A stretch of DNA of 21,097 nucleotides from Christensenella sp. UBA1431 (GTDB lineage: Bacteria > Bacillota > Clostridia > Christensenellales > UBA1431). The stretch covers positions 21,551 through 42,647 of the forward strand of contig DCTV01000011.1 in assembly GCA_002329665.1 (NCBI GenBank), in the 5' to 3' direction. Below are positions 14,900 through 21,097 of this stretch, piece by piece; positions within the stretch are counted from its first letter, which is position 1; each line of letters begins with the position of its first letter. The notes under the pieces are model-generated. The model saw only the letters and a list, made by a program, of their open reading frames with translations. It was not told the DNA's origin and did no database searches. Made by a program: the position numbers and the translations under genes.

Positions 14900-15730
14900 C
14901 TAACGCCCGAATGCGATGGCGTCGATGGCGTGCGCCACCCCGTCATCCGAGCAGGCGCGGGTCTCGAAGCGCGCGACCGCCTTCAAGGCTTTCGAAGCGT
15001 TGCCCACGGCAACCGGATAGCCGACCGCCTCGAGCATGCTGATGTCGCTGGACGAATCGCCGATGGCCATCGCCTTCTGCGGATCGATGCCGAGGAAAGC
15101 ACACAGTTTCTTGATCCCCAGGCCCTTTCCGCCCGGCGCCATCACTTCGACGTTATTGTACCACGAATCGTACACCTCGACGCCCTCCACGGTTTCGAGC
15201 GCCGCCCGGGCGCGTTTGAGGACTCCCTGGTCTTCCGAAACCACACTCAGGCGCAGGCCGCCGTCTCCGACCGCAGGGACGATGCGTTTTGCCGTCGAGT
15301 ATGTGACGAGGGGGATCGCGTCGAAGCCGGTATCGCCGACGTGCCAGAAACGGTAGTACGCGCCGCATGCCTCGTAATCGTTCGTGATCGCTTCGTTCAC
15401 GGTCGAAACGTAATAGGACGCGCCCATGGGGTCGAGTAAATTGCAGAGCCGGCCGATCTGCGCGTTGGTCATGGGGTTACTATAGATCACCTTTCCCCGG
15501 TGGTAGATGCAGCCGCCGTTACAGACCACCAGCGGGGCGTCGATGCCGGCTTTCTTCGCTTCGAATTCCGCGGCGGGATGCATCCGCGCCGTGCACACCG
15601 TCACCACGATGCCGGCTTCCTTGGCGCGGGCTATCGCCTCGAGGTTATTAGGCGAGACAAGCCGGCATTCATCGAACAACGTGTAATCGAGGTCGAGGGC
15701 AATGAGGTCAACGTTACGATGCATCGACAT
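14900..15730 (-). CDS. Cof-type HAD-superfamily phosphatase
   Basis: A 276-aa cytoplasmic hydrolase of HAD subfamily IIB, which usually dephosphorylates sugar phosphates or similar small molecules. Motif I is ALDLDYTLFD with nucleophile Asp13 and Asp15; motif II is the Thr in TVCTARMHP; Lys in the GGKGLGIKKL stretch is motif III; and GDSSSDISML is motif IV. The ATG at 15730 has AGGAG 7 bases upstream, inside the end of the aminotransferase gene, 1 base after its stop, so translation is coupled. The substrate cannot be predicted. Confidence 0.92.
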   Translation of the reverse strand: MSMHRNVDLIALDLDYTLFDECRLVSPNNLEAIARAKEAGIVVTVCTARMHPAAEFEAKKAGIDAPLVVCNGGCIYHRGKVIYSNPMTNAQIGRLCNLLDPMGASYYVSTVNEAITNDYEACGAYYRFWHVGDTGFDAIPLVTYSTAKRIVPAVGDGGLRLSVVSEDQGVLKRARAALETVEGVEVYDSWYNNVEVMAPGGKGLGIKKLCAFLGIDPQKAMAIGDSSSDISMLEAVGYPVAVGNASKALKAVARFETRACSDDGVAHAIDAIAFGR

Positions 15731-15731
15731 T

Positions 15732-16904
15732 TCATATCTCCTGAAGATAGCACTTGATCCGTCTGAGCGCCTCGTTGATGTTGTCGAGGGACGTCGCGTA
15801 GGAGCAGCGCATGAAGCTGTTGGACGTGCCGAAGGCGGTGGACGGGACGCAGGCGACTTTCTGCGACCTGAGCAGGCCTTCGCAGAAACGGTCGGCGCCC
15901 ATGCCCGTGCTGTCCAGGCAGGGGAAAGCATAGAAAGCGCCCAGCGGCTCGAAGCAGGACAGGCCCATTTCCCTGAATCCGTCTACGATTACCCTGCGCC
16001 GGCGGTTGTATTCCCTGCGCATCTTCTCCACATCCGCAAAATTGTTCTCGAAGCCGGACCTTAAGGCCTCAAGCGCCGCAGCCTGGCTCATCACCGGGGC
16101 GCAGAGCATCGTGAACTGGTGGATCTTGAGCATCGTGTCGAGAAGTTCGGTTGGCGCGCAGACATAGCCCAGCCGCCAGCCCGTCATCGCGAACGCTTTG
16201 GAGAAACCGTTGATGACGATGGTGCGTTCCCACATCCCGTCGAGCGACGCGATGCTCGCGTGCTTCCCCTGGTAGGTGAGCTCGGAGTAGATCTCGTCCG
16301 AGACGGCGACGATATCCGTCCCCTGGAGCAACTCCGCAACGGGCTTAAGCTCGCTTTCGGTCATGATCGCGCCGGTAGGGTTGTTGGGAAACGCCACGAT
16401 GATGGCCTTCGTACGCTCGTTTATCAGCGGCTTGACGTTGTCCACCGTGAATTTGAACTCTTCATCGTCCGACATTCGGATGGGGACGGGCACGCCGCCG
16501 TTGAACATGACTTTGGGCATGTAGGATACGTAACACGGCTCGGGCACGAGCACCTCGTCGCCCGGTTCGACGATCGCGCGAAGGGCAAGGTCGATCGCCT
16601 CGCTCGCGCCTACGGTGACCATGATCTGTCCCGGCGAATAGGTGAGACCGAAACGGTAGTCCATGTACTCCGCGATATATTCCCTCAGTTCGATCACGCC
16701 GTGGTTGGACGTGTAATGGGTATGTCCGCGCTCGATGGAATAGATCGCAGCCTCACGGATGTTCCAGGGCGTGACGAAGTCCGGCTCCCCGACGCCCAGG
16801 GATATGGCGTCCTCCATTTCGCTCGCGAGGTCGAAAAACTTGCGTATTCCCGAAGGCGGCACTTCTGCTACGCGTCTGGATACGATTTTGTTGTAGTCCA
16901 CCAT
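15732..16904 (-). CDS. PLP-dependent class I/II aminotransferase
   Basis: A 390-aa fold-type-I aminotransferase similar to aspartate/aromatic aminotransferases (PatA/AspC-like). Key elements are LGVGEPDFVTPWNI near residue 36, HYTSNHGVIELRE, the VTVGASEAIDLAL glycine-rich turn (96-108), PNNPTGAI with Asn175, Asp203 and Tyr206 in SDEIYSEL, and the PLP lysine Lys236 in NGFSKAFAMTGWRLGY. A C-terminal Arg in SFMRCSYA is the likely substrate-carboxylate binder. The start lies 1 base after the AsnC stop, and the HAD gene follows at once, so the three form one operon. The amino donor is not determinable, but the adjacent AsnC regulator suggests amino-acid responsive control. Confidence 0.94.
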   Translation of the reverse strand: MVDYNKIVSRRVAEVPPSGIRKFFDLASEMEDAISLGVGEPDFVTPWNIREAAIYSIERGHTHYTSNHGVIELREYIAEYMDYRFGLTYSPGQIMVTVGASEAIDLALRAIVEPGDEVLVPEPCYVSYMPKVMFNGGVPVPIRMSDDEEFKFTVDNVKPLINERTKAIIVAFPNNPTGAIMTESELKPVAELLQGTDIVAVSDEIYSELTYQGKHASIASLDGMWERTIVINGFSKAFAMTGWRLGYVCAPTELLDTMLKIHQFTMLCAPVMSQAAALEALRSGFENNFADVEKMRREYNRRRRVIVDGFREMGLSCFEPLGAFYAFPCLDSTGMGADRFCEGLLRSQKVACVPSTAFGTSNSFMRCSYATSLDNINEALRRIKCYLQEI

Positions 16905-16905
16905 G

Positions 16906-17400
16906 CTATGCCGTCACCACCAATCTGTCATCCTTTTCGTCGTCGAGAATGATTACGCCGTCCTCCTTGTATTTTCGCAACACGAAACTCGTCGCCGTGG
17001 ACAGCACGCCGTCGATCACCGAAAGCTTTTCGGCCACGAACAGCGCGACCTGGCGCATGTCCAGGCCCTCGACGAGCACCATCAGATCGTAGGAACCGGA
17101 CACGAGGTACACGGAGCGCACCTCGGCAAAACGGTAGATCCGTTTTGCCAGTGCATCGAAACCCTGCTCGCGCTGCGGCGTCACCCTGACTTCTATGAGC
17201 GCCTGGACCATGTCCTTGTCAAACTTTTCCATGTTGACCACGGCGTTGTATTTCACGATGACGCGGTCGCGTTCCAGCCGCTTGATCTCCTCTGCCACTT
17301 CCGCGGGATCGGCGTTAATCATCACAGCGATCTGTTCCGCGTCAACGCGACAGTCCTGCCTGAGAATCTCCAGGATTTCCTTACTGAGTTCCTTGGTCAT
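16906..17400 (-). CDS. Lrp/AsnC family transcriptional regulator
   Basis: 164 aa. The ATG at 17400 has AGGAGGGGG 3-4 bases upstream. The N-terminal winged-helix part (about 1-60) reads ILEILRQDCRVDAEQIAVMI, then AEEIKRLERDRVIVKYNAVV. The rest resembles the RAM ligand-binding domain, with ALIEVRVTPQ, EVRSVYLVSGSYDLMVLVEG and a C-terminal strand. It probably senses an amino acid or keto acid and controls its own operon. It overlaps or abuts the aminotransferase by gene order, starting from the promoter at 17439-17467. Confidence 0.93.
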   Translation of the reverse strand: MTKELSKEILEILRQDCRVDAEQIAVMINADPAEVAEEIKRLERDRVIVKYNAVVNMEKFDKDMVQALIEVRVTPQREQGFDALAKRIYRFAEVRSVYLVSGSYDLMVLVEGLDMRQVALFVAEKLSVIDGVLSTATSFVLRKYKEDGVIILDDEKDDRLVVTA

Positions 17401-17438
17401 AGTCCCCCTCCTAAATACAGCGCATCGGAATTCTGTAT

Positions 17439-17467
17439 ATTGTATCATCCAATCGCCGCTCGCGCAA
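17439..17467 (-). promoter_or_regulatory. Sigma-A-like promoter of the AsnC operon
   Basis: Reading leftward, TTGCGC (17462-17467), a 17-base spacer and TACAAT (17439-17444). Predicted start near 17432, about 32 bases before the AsnC ATG. Similar in form to the promoter at 19185-19213. Confidence 0.6.
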
Positions 17468-17514
17468 CGCCAGAATACCGCAAATCGCTGATATTCCAAG
17501 TATTTATAATTCAA

Positions 17515-17532
17515 GGGGAGCCATCGCTCCCC
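17515..17532 (-). terminator. Hairpin terminator after the first VanW gene
   Basis: GGGGAGC and GCTCCCC form a perfect 7-bp stem with a 4-base loop. On the - strand it is followed by an AT-rich tail that is not a pure T run, so termination may be partial. Confidence 0.5.
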
Positions 17533-17584
17533 TCAGAGTATTTAAGGTTACGTTTCTCCTTCACGCATCCTCTGCCGCCATCGA

Positions 17585-19117
17585 TTACGAGTCCTCCGAA
17601 TCGGGCTCCTCCGTTGGTACCGTAGGCTTGGGCTCCTTCGTGGGCTTTGGCGTAGGTTTCGTCGTCGGTTCCGGCGTGGGCGACGGGACCGGCTTGGTGC
17701 CCACGATGTACACGTACGGCACCGCGTTGTATTTGGACGTAAAGAGCAGTTTGCGTTCCCCGACCTGTTTGCCGTCCTTGTAATAGGTGACGTACGTGTT
17801 GGCCGTAGCGCCGTTCTGCGACTCTATGCTCTTGTCGAGTTCCTTGTATCCCTCGGGCTTGGTCGGATCCGCCTTCGTTATGGTCTTTGCCTTGATGACG
17901 CTCGTCGTCACCGCCGTGACCTGCACGGTGTACCCCTCGGGATGCGGGGGGCCGTAGATCCTGACGGTGAGCCTGCTCCTGGACTTGTCCGCGATGGCCA
18001 CGATGTACACCGGGTGGGAACGCGTATTCCGGAACCTAAAGTTCTTTCCGCCCGTCGAAATCGTAGCGTCCCTTCCGTTGGGCACGTAGCTCGATCTGAG
18101 CGAATGGTTCCAGCGTTCCTCGATCTTGAGGTCGGCATACATCACGGCGTTGAAAAGCGTGGAGGAAACCTGGCATACGCCGCCGCCGGGTTCGAGCTGG
18201 TAGCGGTTGCCGCCGATAATCCCCATTGCGTCCAGCCAGCCGCCAGCGCGCGTCCTGGGGCCGAGGACCTCGTTCATGTCGAAGACCTCGCCGGGCTGCA
18301 CGATCTGGTTGTTTATGATCCCCGCCGCTTTTTCGACGTTTTTCCTCCGGTTCGAAGAACCCGAATATGTGGTCGTGAATTCACCGATCAGCACCGTGTT
18401 TTCCCGCAGTTCTTCAGCGGTGGCCTTGGGCGCGATCGCCTTGGCCGACATCTGTATTGGGGAAAAGTCCTGGTTCTCGAAACGCTCCTGCACCGTTTTT
18501 AAAAGCGCGTTTGCGTCCACCACGTACCCCGTCTTCTCGTCCGAAAACATCGCCTTCCCGTTTGCGTCTACGCCCTGGAAAACCGGTTCCTCGGGCTCGG
18601 TGGTCGCTTCCTCGGCCAGGGCGTCCACCTGCGTTTTCAGCGCCGCCGGGTCGGCGGTTACCGTGACGGTGTAATCGTAGCCTTCATCGCCGAGCTGGTT
18701 TCGCGCCGTCATCTTATCCCAGTTGCTCCCCGATTTTTCGACGAGCATCGCTTCTTCAAGCACGTCTTCGATGTCCGTCTTAATTTTCAGGTCGGCCCCT
18801 TTTCGGGACCATTCCTCGGAATCCAGCCGGAATGTCAGCGCAAAAGTCGCCGTGGAGCCGTTCTTGCCGGCCTCGACCTTATCCCTGGCCTGGTCGAAGG
18901 TCAGGCCGCCGACTTCCAGGCCGTTTATGCGTATGTTGTCATGGAATACGCCCGTTTGCAGGATGTGGGCTATCTCTTCGTCGCTCAGAGGCTGGTCGAT
19001 GAACGCCCAAGCCGCCGCACCGCCTAGGAAGAGAAGCGCGACGGTCAGGATCAGGATGAGAATATTGCGCTTTTTCGAGAAGAATCCCTTTTTTTCGCTG
19101 TTTCCCTTTTTTGCCAT
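17585..19117 (-). CDS. Membrane-anchored VanW family cell-wall protein
   Basis: 510 aa, ATG with AGGAGAAGG 5 bases upstream. A Lys-rich N-terminus and a membrane helix at 17-39 (no clear cleavage site) suggest the rest is extracellular. Residues ~60-215 resemble the YoaR-type putative peptidoglycan-binding repeat. The VanW domain spans about 248-390, with PGGGVCQVSSTLFNAVMYAD (310-329), WNHSLRSSYVPNGRDATIS and FRFRNTRSHPVYI. Residues ~405-474 resemble a G5 domain, and 475-510 are a Pro/Thr/Lys-rich tail that may cross the wall. VanW proteins are widespread in Firmicutes outside vancomycin resistance clusters; none of vanA, vanH, vanX or vanY is present here. It has its own promoter (19185-19213). 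Confidence 0.9.
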   Translation of the reverse strand: MAKKGNSEKKGFFSKKRNILILILTVALLFLGGAAAWAFIDQPLSDEEIAHILQTGVFHDNIRINGLEVGGLTFDQARDKVEAGKNGSTATFALTFRLDSEEWSRKGADLKIKTDIEDVLEEAMLVEKSGSNWDKMTARNQLGDEGYDYTVTVTADPAALKTQVDALAEEATTEPEEPVFQGVDANGKAMFSDEKTGYVVDANALLKTVQERFENQDFSPIQMSAKAIAPKATAEELRENTVLIGEFTTTYSGSSNRRKNVEKAAGIINNQIVQPGEVFDMNEVLGPRTRAGGWLDAMGIIGGNRYQLEPGGGVCQVSSTLFNAVMYADLKIEERWNHSLRSSYVPNGRDATISTGGKNFRFRNTRSHPVYIVAIADKSRSRLTVRIYGPPHPEGYTVQVTAVTTSVIKAKTITKADPTKPEGYKELDKSIESQNGATANTYVTYYKDGKQVGERKLLFTSKYNAVPYVYIVGTKPVPSPTPEPTTKPTPKPTKEPKPTVPTEEPDSEDS

Positions 19118-19184
19118 TCAATCCTTCTCCTACCATTAGGTTAGTATAACGCACACAAACGTATTTTATGGCGATGCTGTGAAC

Positions 19185-19213
19185 ATTGTAGCATGCCGCA
19201 TATGATGACGCAA
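19185..19213 (-). promoter_or_regulatory. Sigma-A-like promoter of the first VanW gene
   Basis: Reading leftward, TTGCGT (19208-19213), a 17-base spacer and TACAAT (19185-19190). Predicted start near 19178, about 60 bases before the ATG at 19117. Confidence 0.6.
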
Positions 19214-19321
19214 CCGGTAAATGGACCCGAGACGCGCCCTACAGCGCCCGCCAAGGAGCCCGCGCAGCATTCTGCATGGAACGGGACATAGGGACCGCTG
19301 CCTGGCACCGCAGCGCGAACG

Positions 19322-19347
19322 AAAAGCGGGGATCGCTCCCCGCTTTT
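19322..19347. terminator. Bidirectional terminator after the second VanW gene
   Basis: AAAAGCGGGG (19322-19331) pairs with CCCCGCTTTT (19338-19347) around a 6-base loop, giving T tracts on both strands. It follows the 19373 stop closely and separates the two VanW transcripts. Confidence 0.85.
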
Positions 19348-19372
19348 TAAGCCGCATCGGAAACGTTGTCCG

Positions 19373-21097
19373 TTATCCTTCGTCGGGTGTGGGCTTGGGC
19401 GGTTTGGACGTAGGCTTGGCCGTGGGCGGTTTGGACGTAGGCGCCGGCGTTTTTTTCGGCGGCCCGACGACGTACTTGGCGCGTACGGCCGGATAGGTGT
19501 CGGCATAGATCAGGATCGGTTCTCCGACCTGCTTGCCGTCTTCGTCATAGTACGTCTTGTATGTCCTCGACCGCTTGCCGACGTGGTAGAGCGACACGGC
19601 CTTCTTATACCCGGGGGGCTTGGACTTGTCGACCGTCGTGACCGCCGGGCCGGGATAGAACACGCTCACGAGTTTGGATGTGATCTTGACGGTATATCCC
19701 TTGGGATGCGGCGGGCCGTAGAGTTCGGCGGTGATGTTCCTGCGGCCGTCTACCCGCATGACGACATAGATCGGTTTGTCGCGCGTGTTCTTGAACCTGA
19801 AGTTCGGGCCGCCCGTGGAGATCGTCGCGTCCTGCCCGATCTGACAGTAACTCGATGGGAAGGAGTGGTGCTTGCGCTCGACAACTTCGAGATCGGCGCG
19901 CAACACGGCGCCGAAAAGGGTGGTGGAAAGCTGGCATACGCCGCCGCCAGGCTGTACCTCGTATCGGCTTCCCGCGACGATGCCGTTTGCGCCCTTCCAC
20001 CCGAGCGCGTACGTCCGTGGCCCGAGCACGGCGTTGGTATCGAAGATTTCGCCCGGCTCCACCACGGTTCCGCTGATCATCTTCGCGCCCTTTTCGATGT
20101 TGTACATGCGGTTCCAACTGCTGCTGTAGTTGGTCGTAAACGACCCCATCAGCACCGTATTCTTGCGCAGTTCTTCCGCCGACATCTTCGGTTCGGTCTT
20201 CTTCGCGGTTATCGGCACGACCGTAAAATCCTGCTCGTCGAAACGCTGCTTCACCGTTTTCAGGAGCGAGGCGGCGTTGACGACATAGCCGGCCTTTCCG
20301 TCCTTGACGGTGAATTCGCCGGCCTTGTCACCGACTTCAATGGCAGGCTCGACCGGTTCAGTGGTCGCTTCTTTGGCAACGCGTTCGACCTGCATCTTCA
20401 GTACTGCCGGGTCGGGTGTGGACGTGAGGGAGTAGTCGTAGCCCTCGCCGTCGAGCGTGTTGCCCGCTGTGAAACGGCTCCAGTAACTCCCGGATTTCTC
20501 GACCAGTATAGCTTCTTTCAGCACATCGTCGATATCCGAGGCGAGCTTGATTTCCGTCCCCGTCAGCTTCCATTTCCTGCCGTCCAGTTCAAACTCGAGC
20601 CCGAAGGTTGCCGGCGAACCGTTTTTGGACTTCTCCACCTTCGCTTTGGCCTGGGCGAGCGTCAGCCCGCCGACATCCGTCCCGTTCACGCGTATGTTGT
20701 CGTGGATGACGCCGGTATCGAATATCCGCGCGGCCTCCTCATCGCTGAGCGGCCTGTCAACAAACGCATAGACGGCGCCCCCTCCGAGAAGCAGCAGAAG
20801 GACGGCCATCAACACGATCAGGATATTCCTTTTCTTCGAGAAAAAAGGCTTTTTCCCCTCCGGCTCCTGCGCTTTCTCCGTCTCCTGCGCTTCCTTTGGT
20901 TCCTGAGGTTCCTCCGGCTCCCGAGGTTTCCCCGGCTCCCGAGGTTCCCCCGGCTCCCGAGGTTCCCCCGGCTCCCGAGGTTCCCCCGGCTCCTGCGCTT
21001 TTTCCGGTTCCTGCGTTCCCTCCGGTTCCTGCGTTACCTCCGGTTCCTGCGTTCCCTCCGGCTCCTGCGTTCCCTCCGGCTCCTGCGCTATCTCCGG
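19373..21097 (-). CDS. VanW family protein, partial, with N-terminal hexapeptide repeat
   Basis: The frame is open to the right edge, so the start lies beyond 21097; at least 574 residues are present. A GTG at 20815 sits inside the membrane helix and is not a credible start. The visible N-terminal ~78 residues are a proline/glutamate hexapeptide repeat, followed by a KKPFFSKKRN basic patch and a membrane helix. The same layout as the neighbour then follows: YoaR-type repeat region, VanW domain with PGGGVCQLSTTLFGAVLRAD and HHSFPSSYCQIGQDATIST, a G5-like segment and a Pro/Lys/Thr-rich tail. It is a clear paralogue of the 17585-19117 product, differing mainly in the added repeat. Topology puts the repeat in the cytoplasm. 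The role of either protein is unknown. Confidence 0.9.
   Translation of the reverse strand, partial: PEIAQEPEGTQEPEGTQEPEVTQEPEGTQEPEKAQEPGEPREPGEPREPGEPREPGKPREPEEPQEPKEAQETEKAQEPEGKKPFFSKKRNILIVLMAVLLLLLGGGAVYAFVDRPLSDEEAARIFDTGVIHDNIRVNGTDVGGLTLAQAKAKVEKSKNGSPATFGLEFELDGRKWKLTGTEIKLASDIDDVLKEAILVEKSGSYWSRFTAGNTLDGEGYDYSLTSTPDPAVLKMQVERVAKEATTEPVEPAIEVGDKAGEFTVKDGKAGYVVNAASLLKTVKQRFDEQDFTVVPITAKKTEPKMSAEELRKNTVLMGSFTTNYSSSWNRMYNIEKGAKMISGTVVEPGEIFDTNAVLGPRTYALGWKGANGIVAGSRYEVQPGGGVCQLSTTLFGAVLRADLEVVERKHHSFPSSYCQIGQDATISTGGPNFRFKNTRDKPIYVVMRVDGRRNITAELYGPPHPKGYTVKITSKLVSVFYPGPAVTTVDKSKPPGYKKAVSLYHVGKRSRTYKTYYDEDGKQVGEPILIYADTYPAVRAKYVVGPPKKTPAPTSKPPTAKPTSKPPKPTPDEG
20864..21097 (-). repeat. 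18-bp tandem repeat encoding a PExxQE / PGEPRE hexapeptide
   Basis: Thirteen consecutive in-frame 18-bp units reach the window edge. From the edge inward, six units of the PEGTQE type (with EIA, EVT and EKA variants) are followed by four PGEPRE-type units, three of them identical at the protein level, then three more diverged ones (PEEPQE, PKEAQE, TEKAQE). Every unit keeps the reading frame. The repeat probably continues beyond the window. Confidence 0.95.

Noticed and set aside
16119..16952. 277-codon + strand open frame opposite the aminotransferase
   Set aside because: Shadow of a well-supported aminotransferase; no independent evidence.
17585..21097. Vancomycin-resistance locus
   Set aside because: Only VanW-family proteins are present; no vanA/B ligase, vanH, vanX, vanY or vanRS genes are visible.
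20864..21097. CRISPR-like array
   Set aside because: The units are contiguous 18-bp repeats without spacers and stay in one coding frame; they encode a protein repeat.

Overview
The window looks like chromosomal DNA of a high-GC, endospore-forming member of the Clostridia. The evidence is an alpha/beta-type small acid-soluble spore protein, a Tlp spore protein and a complete cotJABC spore-coat operon. Strong AGGAGG-type ribosome binding sites, GTG and TTG starts, and sigma-A-like promoters of the TTGnnn-17/18-TAnAAT type agree with this. No plasmid, phage, integrase, transposase, CRISPR array, rRNA or tRNA was seen. I cannot name the species from sequence alone.

Layout. 1-130: window edge with a hairpin and a terminator facing right. 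131-3112 (-): large secreted subtilase-fold protease with InlB-type repeats and three fibronectin-III-like repeats. 3488-4528 (+): coiled-coil protein with a GIDE/BAM-like domain and a C-terminal membrane anchor. 4532-5560 (-): low-specificity threonine aldolase with a possible small leader ORF. 5995-9347: sporulation-rich block with an alpha/beta SASP (+), tlp (-), a glucose/sorbosone dehydrogenase-like beta-propeller (+) and cotJA-cotJB-cotJC (-). 9553-10608 (+): GNAT/FemAB-fold acyltransferase divergent from cotJ. 10756-12887 (-): trmL followed by a Na+/phosphate cotransporter with a PhoU-like tail. 13140-14833 (-): three tandem zinc-ribbon/CD225 (dispanin, IFITM-like) membrane proteins followed by a DUF2752 protein. 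14900-17400 (-): an Lrp/AsnC regulator, a class I aminotransferase and a Cof-type HAD phosphatase in one tightly packed operon. 17585-21097 (-): two paralogous membrane-anchored VanW/G5-like cell-wall proteins. The second runs off the window and carries a cytoplasmic hexapeptide repeat.

How the genes fit together. The spore genes make DNA-protecting and coat proteins. The aminotransferase/AsnC/HAD operon looks like amino-acid metabolism under its own local regulator. trmL and nptA are probably co-transcribed from a good promoter at 12924-12952. The most unusual parts are the triple zinc-ribbon/CD225 plus DUF2752 cluster, the bacterial GIDE-like coiled-coil protein, the VanW protein with an 18-bp tandem repeat inside its coding region, and the protease whose catalytic His position is occupied by Glu. 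Family names come from motif recognition by eye; no database search was run.
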